Assembly: GCF_000712185.1 (NCBI RefSeq)
Contig: NZ_JOOB01000012.1
Location: 1 to 64,000, forward strand
From: Mycoplasmopsis opalescens ATCC 27921
GTDB taxonomy: Bacteria; Bacillota_I; Bacilli_A; Mycoplasmatales; Metamycoplasmataceae
Length of the DNA stretch: 64,000 bases
Reading direction: 5' to 3'
The notes beneath the pieces are model-generated. The model was not told where the DNA came from, did not search any database, and saw only the letters and a list, made by a program, of their open reading frames with translations. Positions 37,051 through 48,268 of this stretch are shown here, piece by piece. Within the stretch, counting starts at the first letter, position 1, and every line of letters starts with the position of its first letter. Both the position numbers and the translations under genes were made by a program.

Positions 37051-38070
37051 ATGAATTTACACAAGAACGAACAAAACAACGAAAAAGGTTTTTTTAATAA
37101 GCTGAAATCATTTTCATTGCTAGGCAATTTTACAATCCGCAAAATAACTTTTGTGGGAATTTTAATAGCACTAGCGGTTGTTTTTTATATAGTTGTTGTC
37201 CAAATTTTTCCTTTAGTTGCTTCCAATCCAGGCTGAAAAAGTTCATTTATTGGTTTGCCAATTAAAATTAGTGGTTTTATTTTTGGCCCCGCAATTGGTG
37301 GATTGGTGGCGCTTTGTTCCGATTTAATTAGTTTTTTATTACTTCCGGGTGCTTATAATCCAATTTATACAATGGTTGCAATGGTGTCTGGAATTGTGGC
37401 TGGAATTACAGGCAAATTATTTTTAAATGTGTTTAAATTTATGCTTTCAGGCGATTTTAGAATTAGTAACATTGATCAAAAAATTTATTCAATCAGTGAC
37501 AAAATTAGATCTTTAAAACTAGCTTTTAATGAAAATTCTAAACAAATTAGAAAGCTTGAAGACCAAATGATTCAACTTTACCTTAAGCGTCAAAGCATTA
37601 TGATTAAGAAAAATGAAAGTATGCTTGTGAATTTCAACCTTATTATTGCTTTAATTTTATTAATTACAACTATTATTGCGATGATTTATATTTTTGGCTA
37701 CTTAATTCCACAAGATATTATTGATCGCAGTATTATACCATCTAGAATTGGTCTTATTATTATAATAAATAGTGGTTTTTGCTCAATGTCAGTTTTTTTA
37801 GTGATTGCTAGATTTAAAATGAGCCACCACAAATATATTATTATTGTACCAATTGTAATTATGTCAATGTGAATTGAACTTATTAATGTGCCACTTCTTG
37901 CATATGCAGATCAAAGTTTTGCTTCAGGTATTCCAGATGATATTTTAGTTTATATGTTTCAATACATTATAATTAGCCCAGTAAAAATTTGATTTAACCT
38001 GCTAATTATTTATTACACATACATAATTATTAATCCATTGATTACTAAAAACTCAAAAATATCATATTAG
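37051..38070 (+). CDS. ECF transporter S component-like protein with coiled-coil insertion
   Basis: A 339-residue membrane protein. Residues 30-130 match ECF substrate-capture subunits: ITFVGILIALAVVFYIVVVQIFP, then LPIKISGFIFGPAIGGLVALCSDLISFLLLPGAYNPIYTMVAMVSGIVAG. Residues about 136-188 are a charged heptad-like stretch (SDKIRSLKLAF, RKLEDQMIQLYLKRQ), probably a cytosolic coiled coil. Three more membrane segments follow. A vitamin such as folate is the usual type of substrate, but I cannot tell which. No SD; the ATG is six bases after TATAAT. The energising EcfA/T genes are not in this window. Confidence 0.8.
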
Positions 38071-38071
38071 T

Positions 38072-38110
38072 TATCGAAACATATAAAATGTGATATACTA
38101 TGTTTCGATA
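38072..38110. promoter_or_regulatory. Perfect 12-bp inverted repeat over the tRNA-Lys promoter
   Basis: TATCGAAACATA (38072-38083) and TATGTTTCGATA (38099-38110) are perfect reverse complements around 15 bases. The tRNA promoter lies within: TTATCG (38071-38076) and TATACT (38094-38099), spacing 17. The repeat ends one base before the tRNA. It could be an operator or a leader hairpin; no T run follows, so it is not an ordinary terminator of the preceding gene. Confidence 0.6.
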
Positions 38111-38111
38111 T

Positions 38112-38187
38112 GCACCGTTAGCTCAGTCGGTAGAGCAGATGGCTCTTAACCATCGGGTCACAAGTTCGAGCCTTGTACGGTGTACCA
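38112..38187 (+). tRNA. tRNA-Lys (CTT)
   Basis: A 76-base cloverleaf with encoded CCA. Acceptor arms GCACCGT and ACGGTGT (first pair G-U), D arm with GCTCAGTCGGTAGAGC, anticodon stem GATGG/CCATC around CTCTTAA (anticodon CTT), T loop GTTCGAG. It has its own promoter and terminator. Confidence 0.93.
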
Positions 38188-38199
38188 TATGTTTATAAC

Positions 38200-38226
38200 T
38201 GCCGCTATTTGCGGCTTTTATTTTTT
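38200..38226 (+). terminator. Terminator of tRNA-Lys
   Basis: GCCGC-tatt-TGCGGC followed by a T-rich run. Confidence 0.8.
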
Positions 38227-38249
38227 TAAAAAAATTATATTAATTATTT

Positions 38250-38290
38250 TTGTTCCCAAAATAGCTGTATCAAAAATGTTTTGGGAACAA
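38250..38290. repeat. Palindromic element, GTTCC-arm variant
   Basis: Perfect arms TTGTTCCCAAAA (38250-38261) and TTTTGGGAACAA (38279-38290) enclose tagctgtatcaaaaatg, holding the AGCTGTA core half. Confidence 0.75.
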
Positions 38291-38320
38291 GACAACTAAA
38301 ATATTATATTTAAATTTTGG

Positions 38321-38332
38321 TATAATTAAATG
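38321..38332 (+). promoter_or_regulatory. Leaderless-type promoter
   Basis: TATAAT at 38321-38326, six bases, then ATG 38333. Confidence 0.6.
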
Positions 38333-39265
38333 ATGAAACAAAGTTTGCTAACCTTTGATATTGTTTACCTTTATATTGTATTAATTTCACTATTATCTAT
38401 AATAATAACTAATATGTTTTATACCTATATGCCTAAAATATTTATTAAGCATAAGAAACAGTGAAGTAAAAGTAAATTTATGTCTTTTTTTTACGATCAT
38501 AGTAAAAAAGTTAAAATAATATGCTGGCAAATAGTGGGTATTTTTTTCCTTTCTTATCTTATTTATTTTCGCTTTTTCAATGACTGAGTAAAATTAATTA
38601 ATTATGCTACAAACTTAGATTGGTCTAAGATTAAAACTCCAGATTATAACCATTCCACAATATTTAGCTCAGCCTTATTATTAGATATGTGTCCATTTAT
38701 GGCTATAGTTCTTTCATTACTTTTTATTTTTGATTATAAAGGCAAAATTTCATCTTTTTTTGCTCCCTACTGTATTTTCGGTGGAGTGCTTACTGTAAAT
38801 TTTGTTAGATTTTCTGAACCAAATATACCTTTTAATTTACATTATTTTTTTGTTGGTACAACAATCAACCCGCTTTATTTTTTTATGCATTGATACTTAA
38901 TGGTTTTTGGGATTTTGGCTTTTAGAAGAAATAAAAATCCCAACTATTTTGATTTAGTTTACTTGCATTTAATAGCAATTTTATATTTTAGTTATGTTCT
39001 TATTATTTCAAGTGATTTTAAGGTTTCTTATAATATAACTGGTATCCGCGAATATGATTGAAACCCTGGTGGGGAATATGAGGGGGTAAGTATGATTTTT
39101 AATAATAAAGTTTCTTACCCTTGGATCATGATTATTGGTTTTACCTTTGTATGGTTTATTATTGTATCAATGTGAATATTAAGAGTTTTATATACAAAAA
39201 ATGCTGATAAGATATCTAAAATTTTTAAAACTAAAAAAAATATTGAAAAAAAATTACAATATTAA
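38333..39265 (+). CDS. Uncharacterised multi-span membrane protein
   Basis: A 310-residue protein with about seven hydrophobic segments, starting LLTFDIVYLYIVLISLLSIIITNMF. Conserved-looking features are basic loops (KHKKQWSKSK), a short exterior segment with LDMCPFMAIVLSLLFIFDYKG, and a C-terminal basic tail. It resembles a group of mycoplasmal membrane proteins of unknown role. Two ATG codons adjoin (38330 and 38333); the second is chosen because it lies six bases after TATAAT, as in the other leaderless genes. Single gene ending in a CTGTA-family palindrome. Confidence 0.78.
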
Positions 39266-39278
39266 TGATTATTTTATT

Positions 39279-39310
39279 ACCAAAAACACTGTAGCACAGT
39301 TTTTTTGGTA
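39279..39310. repeat. Palindromic element, CTGTA-core family
   Basis: TACCAAAAACACTGT-agc-ACAGTTTTTTTGGTA followed by a T run. Works as terminator of the preceding gene. Confidence 0.75.
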
Positions 39311-39360
39311 TTTTTTCTAAATTAAAAAATAAATGTGATTTATTGATAAATAAAAATTAA

Positions 39361-39372
39361 TATAATTAAAAT
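39361..39372 (+). promoter_or_regulatory. Leaderless-type promoter
   Basis: TATAAT at 39361-39366, six bases, then ATG of the second YitT-family gene. Confidence 0.6.
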
Positions 39373-40593
39373 ATGAATAATGAAGAGAAGAAAAATAATG
39401 AGCTAAACACAACTAAAGCTTATAGGCTTTTTGGTAATTTTGTTAAAAATAGAAAAAAAGTTAGTGAAAGCTTATTGCATTTTAAATCATTTCACAAAAT
39501 TAAAAGAGAGTGATTACAATATCTGATAGTTTTTTTAATAGCCATTATTTATGCTTTTGCAATATTTATTTTTGTTCAAATTACAGGACTTTATGAAACA
39601 GGTTTAACGGGTCTTTGCCAAGCAATAGCTCGTCTAGTCAAAGTTTCAATAGCTAAAAATGGAGTTGATGAAAAAATAGTTAAGCTTATTTACAATATTT
39701 TATTCTGGGGCTTAAATATGATTGGAAACATACCAATTATCATTTTTGGTTATATTAAGCTTGGGAAAAAAATATGTTGGATGACATTAACGTTTTTAGT
39801 TTCAATGTCTTTAGCTGGTTTTGTTATTGCATCAATACCTGGCAGTGATAGATTATTTATTTTGGGAGACCCAAATACACAAGTTACACACAATGGTCAA
39901 GATTTATTAGCAAATGTAGATATTATTCACTGGCAAAGTTTTAACTTGCGACACTTATCAATAATTTTCTATGCTATTATTTTTGGATTCGTTCAAGCCG
40001 CCATTATGTCTATTGTTATGATTTTCGATGCTACTAGTGCAGGGTTTGATATTTTTGCAATTTACCTTTCTCGCCGAAACTTTAGAGATTTGGGCTCAAT
40101 GTTCTTCGTTATTAATGTGATCTCATTATTAATTGCTAACCTTTTAGGAACTTATTTACCCAACGCAATTCAGTTAAATTCGATTGAATTAGCTAAAATT
40201 GATGATATTTTTGATTATGAACCGGGTAATGTTTATAAATTAGAAAACTATTTTAATATAACTTTAATTGCTAACTTTATCCTTATTATTACCAATAGTG
40301 CATCCTTAAATATTTTTTATCCAAAGTTTAAATTAGTTAAAGTTGAAATAATTACACCGCATGCAAAAGAAATTGCAAAAATCCTAACTCATTTTGATGG
40401 AAAACACTTTTCAGCAAGTATTCATAAGTTTGTCGGAGGATTTAGCGGAAATGAGCAACAAATGGTTGTTACGAATTGCATTTTTATGGATGCAGCAATA
40501 ATTTTAAATAAAGTCCGTGAAATTGACGAATCAGCCCTATTTACAGTAATTGATATTAAAAAAATGGACGGATACGTATATATTAATGATTAA
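39373..40593 (+). CDS. YitT-family membrane protein
   Basis: A 406-residue paralogue of the protein at 18568-20178. It has a 55-residue basic N-terminus, then membrane segments including YLIVFLIAIIYAFAIFIFVQITGLYETGLTGLCQAIARL and FDATSAGFDIFAIYLSRR, and a C-terminal DUF2179-like cytosolic domain (about 310-406, ending VIDIKKMDGYVYIND). It lacks the long acidic extension and the tandem duplication of its paralogue. No SD; the ATG is six bases after TATAAT. The start I give joins the frame across a UGA Trp. Confidence 0.82.
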
Positions 40594-40738
40594 TCAATTT
40601 ATTTGCTTTTTTTACTTTTTTCATTAATATACAGTATTTTTTGGAACATATAATGAATTTGTTTTTTTAAAAATAGATCTTTTTTTACTTTGCAATTATT
40701 CCAAAAAAATAATATTAGAATTTTAATTTGCTTATTAT

Positions 40739-40776
40739 GTTTCCAAAACACTTGTACTACAGTCGTTTTGGGAACA
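40739..40776. repeat. Palindromic element, GTTCC-arm variant
   Basis: TGTTTCCAAAAC and GTTTTGGGAACA flank acttgtactacagtc, which holds the TACTACAG core. Confidence 0.7.
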
Positions 40777-40823
40777 ATAAAACTTAAAAACCATCAAGTA
40801 AAAACAAATAATAATTAATATAT

Positions 40824-40835
40824 TATAATTAAGAT
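40824..40835 (+). promoter_or_regulatory. Leaderless-type promoter of uvrB
   Basis: TATAAT at 40824-40829, TAAGAT, then ATG. Confidence 0.6.
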
Positions 40836-42824
40836 ATGTCTATATTTAAATTAAGTTCACTATATCAACCTGCCGGTGATCAGCCACAAGCTATTAATGA
40901 GCTTGTCTTAGGTATAAAATCAGGTGAAAAATACCAAGTTTTAAAAGGAGTTACAGGTTCAGGTAAAACATTTACTATAGCTAATGTTATTCAGCATTTT
41001 GACCGACCTGTGTTAGTTCTTTCACATAATAAAACTTTGGCAAGCCAACTTTATAGTGAGCTAAAAGGCTTTTTTCCAGAAAATAAAGTCGAATATTTTG
41101 TCTCTTATTTTGATTATTACCGTCCAGAAGCTTATATTCCTTCAACAGACAGTTACATTGATAAAACTAGCAAAACTAATGTTGATTTGGACGCAATGCG
41201 AATGAGTGCTGTAAACTCGATTTTAACTAGACAAGACACTATTGTTGTTGCTTCAGTTTCAGCTATTTATGGTGCCTTAAATCCTGAAGAATATGGCGGA
41301 CAAATTTTTGAAATTAAAGTAGGTCAAAAATTTATACCTAGAGATTTTGCGCGCTTATTAATTCAAAAAAATTTCGAAAGAAATGATTTTGAACCAAATT
41401 TTGGCAATTTTTCACTTAAAGGTGAAGTTTTATATATTCATCCTGCTTATACAGATGAGTTTTTAATTCGCATAGATTTTTTTGATGATGAAATTGAAGC
41501 TATCAAATTAGTTGATCCAATAACTAAAAAAGTTATTTCAAACCATGAAAAATTCACAATTTTTCCTGGGGATGCTTACACTGTTGATAATGATGTAGTC
41601 GCTTATGCCATTGAAAAAATTAAAGCAGAATTGGCTCAAAGAATTAAATATTTTAAAGATAATAATGAGCTTTTAGCTGCAGAAAGAATCAAGGAAAGAA
41701 CAGAAAGGGATTTGGATTCATTAGCTGAATTTGGAATTTGTCAAGGCATTGAAAACTATGCTCGCTACATGGATAAACGTGAAGAAAATGAGCCTCCTTA
41801 CACACTTTTAGACTATTTTAAGGGCAAGGATCCATTAATAGTTATCGATGAATCACATATGATGATTCCGCAACTTAGGGCCATGTTTCGTGGGGACCGT
41901 TCGCGTAAGCAAACTTTAGTTGATTATGGTTTTCGTTTGCCTTCAGCTTTGGATAATAGACCATTGCGTTTTGAAGAGTTTGAGCAAAATTATGATTATC
42001 AAACTATTTATATTTCTGCCACACCAGCAGAATATGAATTAGATAAAACACATGGAGTCATAACTAAATTATTTGTCCGTCCCACTGGTTTATTAGATCC
42101 AAAAATTTTTATTCGACCTGCAACATCGCAAGTCGAAGATATTTTTGATGAATTAGCTAAGCAAAAAGAAAGAAACGAACGAACTTTAATTTTAACAACA
42201 ACTAAAAAAATGGCTGAAGAATTATCTCGCTTTTTTCAAGAAAAAAAACTCAAAGTTGCCTATATTCATAGTGAATTTAATAATTTTCAACGGAATGAAA
42301 TTTTAAGAAAATTGCGTCGTGGAGTTTATGATGCAGTTGTGGGAATCAATTTGCTTCGTGAAGGAATCGATCTGCCCGAAGTTAGTTTAATTATGGTTCT
42401 TGATGCTGATAAAGAAAGTTTTTTTAGAAGCACAAATAGTTTAATTCAAATTGTAGGTCGTGCAGCTAGAAATGAAAATGGTCGCGTAATTTTTTATGCA
42501 AATACCATTAGCAAAAGCATGCAAGAAACGATAAAGGATAACGAAGAAAAGAGGGCTTTGCAACAAGCTTATAACCAAAAACATAACATTATTCCTCGCA
42601 CTATCATTAAGCCAATTCCTGAGCCTTATAAAGGAGAGGGAATTGAAGCAAGTATCGACTTTTTCTTAAATAGCAAAGATGAGAAAGCAAAGAAAAATAA
42701 ACAAACATCGAAAGAAAAATTAATTGCTTCATTACGTGAACAAATGAATAAAGCAGCTAAAGAATTAGATTATGAAAAAGCAATAGAACTAAGGGATTTA
42801 ATTTTAGAATTACAAGCAAAATAA
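40836..42824 (+). CDS. uvrB: UvrABC system protein B
   Basis: A 662-residue helicase-like damage-verification subunit of nucleotide excision repair. Start [17 protein letters not shown], Walker [11 protein letters not shown], the beta-hairpin block [26 protein letters not shown] box [29 protein letters not shown] and QIVGRAARN motifs, and a C-terminal UVR motif ([24 protein letters not shown]). Full length. Leaderless-type start: TATAAT six bases before ATG and no SD. uvrA follows 39 bases later, across a short palindrome. Confidence 0.97.
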   Translation: MSIFKLSSLYQPAGDQPQAINELVLGIKSGEKYQVLKGVTGSGKTFTIANVIQHFDRPVLVLSHNKTLASQLYSELKGFFPENKVEYFVSYFDYYRPEAYIPSTDSYIDKTSKTNVDLDAMRMSAVNSILTRQDTIVVASVSAIYGALNPEEYGGQIFEIKVGQKFIPRDFARLLIQKNFERNDFEPNFGNFSLKGEVLYIHPAYTDEFLIRIDFFDDEIEAIKLVDPITKKVISNHEKFTIFPGDAYTVDNDVVAYAIEKIKAELAQRIKYFKDNNELLAAERIKERTERDLDSLAEFGICQGIENYARYMDKREENEPPYTLLDYFKGKDPLIVIDESHMMIPQLRAMFRGDRSRKQTLVDYGFRLPSALDNRPLRFEEFEQNYDYQTIYISATPAEYELDKTHGVITKLFVRPTGLLDPKIFIRPATSQVEDIFDELAKQKERNERTLILTTTKKMAEELSRFFQEKKLKVAYIHSEFNNFQRNEILRKLRRGVYDAVVGINLLREGIDLPEVSLIMVLDADKESFFRSTNSLIQIVGRAARNENGRVIFYANTISKSMQETIKDNEEKRALQQAYNQKHNIIPRTIIKPIPEPYKGEGIEASIDFFLNSKDEKAKKNKQTSKEKLIASLREQMNKAAKELDYEKAIELRDLILELQAK

Positions 42825-42825
42825 T

Positions 42826-42856
42826 ACCAGAAGTGCTGTAGTACAGCCAATTTAGG
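42826..42856. repeat. Palindromic element, CTGTA-core family, between uvrB and uvrA
   Basis: Core GCTGTA-g-TACAGC is a perfect palindrome; outer arms ACCAGAAGT and CCAATTTAGG have decayed. Its right edge supplies the SD TAGGAG of uvrA. Confidence 0.6.
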
Positions 42857-42863
42857 AGCAAAA

Positions 42864-45689
42864 ATGTCGGCAAAAGATGAAATAATTGTTAAAGGCGCAA
42901 GAGAAAATAACTTAAAAAATATTAATGTTACTTTACCAAAAAATAAATTGATTGTTTTCACAGGATTAAGCGGAAGTGGCAAGAGTTCATTAGCTTTTAA
43001 TACAATCTATGAAGAAGGTAGAAGAAAATATATAGATTCACTAAGCAACTATGCGCGCTTATTTTTAGGTGGCACTTCAAAGCCTGATGTTGATAGTATT
43101 GAAGGGCTTTCGCCAGCGATCTGCATTGAGCAAAAAACCACACACAATAATCCGCGGTCAACAGTAGGAACAGTAACTGAAATTTATGATTTTTTAAGAT
43201 TACTTTTTGCTCGCATTGGAAAACCTTTTTGTCCAAAACACAATATTGAAATTACAAAGCAAACAAATAAAGATATTGTTAATTCGATCTTATCGTTACC
43301 AGCAGAAAGCAAAATTCTGATTTTAGCTCCTGTTGTTGCAAACGAAAAAGGAACTCATCAAAATTTATTTGATCGGCTTAGAGCTGACGGATTTATTCGT
43401 GTGCAAGTTGATGGCAATATTTATCAGCTTGATGATGAAATAAAATTAGAAAAAAATAAGCGTCATGATATTGATTTAGTTATTGACCGCTTAGTTTTAT
43501 CTAACGAAAGTGAAACGAGAGTTTCAGAAGCCGTGGAAGTAGCAACTGAATATTCTAAAGGTTTAGTAAAAGTTAGTGTAATTGGTGGTGAAACTAAAGT
43601 TTATTCAAAATTGCACTCTTGTGTTTTTAAAGATTTTGAAATGCCAAAAATCGAAACAAAACTTTTTTCATTCAATGCTCCTTTTGGTGCATGTGAACAA
43701 TGTAAAGGGCTAGGTATAGATTTAAAAGCTTCATTTGATGCTCTAGTCCCCGAACCATGAAGAAGTATTAATAATGGTGCAATTAAAATTTTTGAAAATA
43801 CCATCAATACACCAAATTTGGAATGACAAGAATTTGACACAATGCTTAAATATTATCAAATTGATAAAGATACGCCGATTGAAGATTTAAGCGAAGATGA
43901 GCTAAATATTATTAAATATGGTTCGCCGGATGAATTAGAATATGTCTTGACTTCAATAAATGGAAACCAAATTCGGAGAAATAAATTTATTGAAGGTATT
44001 TTAACCAAAATTGAACGCCAGTATATGGAGACTAGTTCGGAAGCTATTAGAGATTGATTAAAAAAATATATGGGCACATTCCCATGCTCTAAATGCAATG
44101 GCGCAAGATTAAATAAATATACCTTAGCTGTTAAAATAGAAAATTTAAATATTTATGATGTTACTAAAATGCCTATAGCACAGGCTTTTCAGTGAATTCA
44201 AAATTTAAAACTTTCGGAAGAAGAATTGAAAATAGCTAGATTAATTATTAATGAATTAAAATCAAGACTTCTGTTTTTAAGTGATGTAGGACTTAACTAT
44301 TTAACTTTAAATCGCAATGCTGAGACTCTTTCTGGTGGCGAAAGTCAAAGAATTAAATTAGCTACTCAAATCGGGTCAAATCTATCAGGCGTTTTATACG
44401 TTTTAGACGAACCTTCGATTGGTTTACACCAAAAAGATAATCAAAGACTAATAAAAACCATGAAAAATATGGTTGAATTAGGAAATACATTAATCGTTGT
44501 CGAACATGATGAAGAAACTATTTATGCAGCGGATCATATTGTTGATATAGGGCCAGGTGCTGGAGTGCATGGTGGAAAAATAATAGCTCAAGGAAACATT
44601 CAAGACATTGCCAATGTTAAAGAATCGTTTACTGGACAATATTTATCCGGAGAAAGAAAAATAGCTGTGCCAAAAACAAGACGCAGCGGCAATGGAAAAG
44701 TTATTAGCATAATTGAAGCTTCAGAAAATAACTTAAAAAATATCAATGTTAAAATACCTCTTGGCAAATTCATCTGTGTTACAGGGGTTTCGGGATCAGG
44801 TAAAAGCTCACTTGTTAATGAAATTCTAGTTAAAGGAGCAGAAAAAGTTATTAACAAAAGCAATATTAAAGTTGGTAAATTTAAATCAATTAATAACTTA
44901 AAAGAAATCGATAAGGTTGTTGCTGTTTCACAATCGCCAATCGGTAGAACTCCGCGTTCTAACCCTGCAACTTATACTTCTCTTTTTGATGAAATCAGAG
45001 ATTTATTTGCTTCTACTCAAGAAGCTAAAGCTCGTGGTTTTACTCGAAGCCGCTTTAGTTTTAATGTTTATGGTGGTCGCTGTGAAAAATGTTCTGGGGA
45101 TGGATTAATTAAAATTGAAATGCATTTTCTGCCTGATGTTTACATAATGTGCGATCAATGTGAAGGTAAAAGATATAACCGCGAAACTCTTGAAGTTAAA
45201 TATCGCTTAAAAACTATTAGCGATGTTTTGAATATGACTGTTGACGAAGCTTTAATTTTCTTTGATGGACGCGCAAAATTAATTCAAAAATTAAAAATCT
45301 TGCAAGATGTTGGATTAGGCTACATTAAGCTTGGTCAACCTTCAACCACTTTATCAGGTGGAGAAGCACAAAGGGTAAAATTAGCTACATATTTACAAAA
45401 ACAGGCTACAGGCAAAACTATTTACGTCCTCGATGAACCAACTACAGGTTTACATACTTATGATGTGCAAAATTTATTAAATGTTTTAAATCGCATTGTT
45501 GATAAAGGTGACACAGTATTAGTTATTGAACATAATTTAGATGTGATTAAATCTTGTGATTATGTTATTGACTTAGGGCCTGATGGCGGAGATGGTGGTG
45601 GCTTTCTAGTTGCAGCCGGCACACCTGAACAAGTAGCTAAAGTTGAACATTCTTATACCGGTCAATTTCTTAAAAAGCTTGTAGCATAG
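42864..45689 (+). CDS. uvrA: UvrABC system protein A
   Basis: A 941-residue ABC-type damage sensor that loads UvrB. N-terminal Walker [17 protein letters not shown]-terminal Walker [19 protein letters not shown] signatures [16 protein letters not shown] and [15 protein letters not shown]; Walker [11 protein letters not shown] and [10 protein letters not shown]. Zinc-finger Cys pairs: CEQC, CSKC, and CEKC ... CDQC. Full length. SD TTAGGAG lies in the palindrome upstream. The stop codon TAG lies in a half copy of the palindromic family. Confidence 0.97.
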
Positions 45690-45707
45690 CTATTTTGGAA
45701 ACAAAAA
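45681..45707. repeat. Half copy of the palindromic family
   Basis: GTAGCATAGCTATTTTGGAAACAAAA resembles the right half of GTTCC-arm elements and contains the uvrA stop. Confidence 0.45.
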
Positions 45708-45726
45708 AATATTTTATTTACTAAAA

Positions 45727-45778
45727 AAATAATAATCATGAATGAATTTATTTCATTTATTCATGATTATTTTTATTT
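45727..45778. terminator. Terminator of uvrB-uvrA
   Basis: AATAATCATGAATGAA and TTCATTTATTCATGATTATT pair over about 16 bp, followed by T-rich sequence. Confidence 0.8.
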
Positions 45779-45834
45779 TTTAAATGTTGCTATTCTAGTT
45801 TTGCCATATTACTAATAAAATTAAATTCTTAATA

Positions 45835-45846
45835 TATAATATAAAT
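45835..45846 (+). promoter_or_regulatory. Leaderless-type promoter of gdpP
   Basis: TATAAT at 45835-45840, six bases, then ATG. Confidence 0.6.
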
Positions 45847-47832
45847 ATGTATTTATCTAATAAGAAAAAACGATTATATTATACCGCTTTAACTTTAATT
45901 GGTGGTATAGTAACCGTTGCATCATTTTTACTTCTTATAGTAAGAAATAAAGACAAGTTATTTTTGGCAATTTCAATTATTGCAATGATTTTTGGACTAG
46001 TATTCACAGCAGTTTTTACTGCCTTATTAATTGAAAATTCACTACGTCGTAGTGCAATAAGTAAAAAATCATTTAGCAGATATATTGATAATATAGTAGC
46101 TGATGAAATGGGTGTAATAATTTATGATAATACTGGAACTATAATATGAGTTTCATCTTTTATTAATCGTCGTTTTAAAGGCGGATACTCTGGAAATACC
46201 TTATTAGAATTTTATAAAGACGTAAAAGTTGATTTTGATGAAAAAGCTATAAATAGCCAGTTTTGGTATGAAAACAATTATTATGAAGCCACATTAAATC
46301 CATTTAAAAACTACTTAAAAATTGTTGATAAAACTTTAGAAAGAAGAAGCATAACTACTTATGAACAAGAAATACCTGTTTTAGGTGAATTAGAAATTGA
46401 TAATTATCAACTTTTTCAATCTATTATTTCTGATGAAGATTTATATAATGTAACAAAAAATGTTATTCAAACATTAGATTACTTAAGCAATAAATATAAT
46501 TTTGTTTATAGACAATACAATGATAATGGACGTTTTCTTATTTTGACTAATAAGCTTGTTTTACAGCAACTTGAGAAAGATGAGTTTAAAGTTTTTGCAG
46601 CATTACATGATTGTATGAAAACTGATAACAAAGACTTTATGGTCTCAGTAAGTATTGGTTTTGCATTAGGCACAATGTCGTATAAAGAAAAAAATGAATT
46701 AGCTAAAAAAGCATTAATGCAAGCCCAAAGCCGTGGTGGTGATCAAATAGTTATTATGGGTGATATGCTGCCTACTCGTTATTATGGTTCAACAAACGAG
46801 ATATTACCAACTTTAGATAGAACTAAGAGTAAAGTCTTTTCTAAACGCATTGGGAATAAACTTAGCAATCCTATGATTAAAAATGTTCTTGTTTTTGGTC
46901 ATAAAAATGCCGACCTAGACGCTCTCGGAAGTGCCTATGCTACAGTTAAATTAGCTGAAAGTTACGGTATTGAAAACTGTAAAATAGTAGGCAAAACATT
47001 TGACAACACATGTCGACAATTACTTAGTAAATATCCAGATAAGTTCGAAAAATATATTATTAAAAATATACGAAGCCAAAAATATGATCCAAATGAAACA
47101 GCGATCTTTATTGTTGATATTGCCTACCCTGATGGCACAGATTTTCCAGACTGTTTAGAAAATATGCTCAGTGATAATGTTTTTGTTATTGATCATCACC
47201 GCTTAAGAAGTCCTATTAATTTCACTAACAAAAGTAATACCTTAGTAGATCCATCCGCTTCTTCAGCAAGTGAATTAATAAGCGAAATAATAATCTTTAC
47301 TGAACATGCGATTAAAGTGGAGCCATTTACAGCTCAAATGTTACTTAATGGTATTTACTTAGATACTACATTATTCCAAAAGAAAACATCGGCAAGAACG
47401 TTTGAAATAGCAGCATGGTTAGAAGGCAGAGGGGCTAATTCAGTTGAAAGTTCAGAAACATTAAAAATTTCTCCAACAAATTATGAAAACGTTGTGGAAT
47501 TATTAAATAATATCCAAGAAGTAAAACCTGGTTTTTACTTAGCTTATAAAGATATACCGGTTGCAAATGATTTAGTCAGTGTTGCAGCTGATGAAATATT
47601 AAGAATTGGTGGTCGAAAAGCGAGCTTCGTTGTTGCAGCCACTGAAGACAGGAAGGGTTATAAGCTTTCTGCCCGAGGAATAGGCACAAATGTGCAAAAA
47701 ATTTGTGAAGCTGTTGGTGGAGGTGGACATTTCTCATCAGCCGCAGCCGTAACAAATGAAAATTTAGAAACATTTATAGACAATATTAAACAAGCAATAG
47801 TGAGTGTGAAAGATGAAAGTAATATTAATTAA
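45847..47832 (+). CDS. gdpP: GdpP-type cyclic di-AMP phosphodiesterase
   Basis: A 661-residue membrane protein. Two membrane segments (about 10-60), a PAS-like and degenerate GGDEF-like middle (SVSIGFALG), then the DHH catalytic domain: VFGHKNADLDALGSAYA, VDIAYPDG, FVIDHHRLR, and the DHHA1 end GYKLSARGIGTNVQKICEAVGGGGHFSSAAA. The family breaks down c-di-AMP, which controls potassium and osmotic balance. No SD; the ATG follows TATAAT by six bases. The gene overlaps rplI by 20 bases, starting a gdpP-rplI-dnaB-CNNM operon in an order common in Firmicutes. Confidence 0.92.
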
Positions 47833-48268
47833 AGATTGTAAGGACGGGAAAGCAAATACCGTTATTGAAGTATCAAATGGCTATGGAATGAACTTTTTAG
47901 TTGCAAAAGGTTTTGCTAAACCATATAATTTTCAAACTGAAAAAGAACTGCAAAAACGTTTGAATGAATTAACATCAAACGAAATGGAGACAAGACGAGA
48001 AGCCTTATTACTTAAAGAAAAAATTGAAAAAGAAAAATTAACTTATGTTTTAGATGCAAAAATTGATAATAACGGTAACGTAATAACTCATAAATCGATT
48101 TCAACTAAAGATATAATGAAAGATTTAAGCAAATTAGGCTATAAATTAGATAAATACGCAGTTCAAAAAGTTCATATTGTAAGCAATGGAACACACGAAG
48201 TTAAAGTTTACGTGTACAAAGATATAAAAGCAAAAATACAAGTTGAGGTGAAATTCAATGCAAAGTAA
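47813..48268 (+). CDS. rplI: 50S ribosomal protein L9
   Basis: A 151-residue L9. N-terminal RNA-binding domain MKVILIKDCKDGKANTVIEVSNGYGMNFLVAKGFAKPYN is typical, followed by the long helix (EKELQKRLNEL...) and the C-terminal domain ending [18 protein letters not shown]. It starts inside the end of gdpP and its end overlaps dnaB by 11 bases, so translation of the three is coupled. Confidence 0.96.
   Translation: MKVILIKDCKDGKANTVIEVSNGYGMNFLVAKGFAKPYNFQTEKELQKRLNELTSNEMETRREALLLKEKIEKEKLTYVLDAKIDNNGNVITHKSISTKDIMKDLSKLGYKLDKYAVQKVHIVSNGTHEVKVYVYKDIKAKIQVEVKFNAK

Noticed and set aside
38330-38332. First of two adjacent ATG codons as start
   Set aside because: The frame differs from the long membrane-protein frame by position only (one extra Met); the second ATG has the six-base spacing shared by other leaderless genes.
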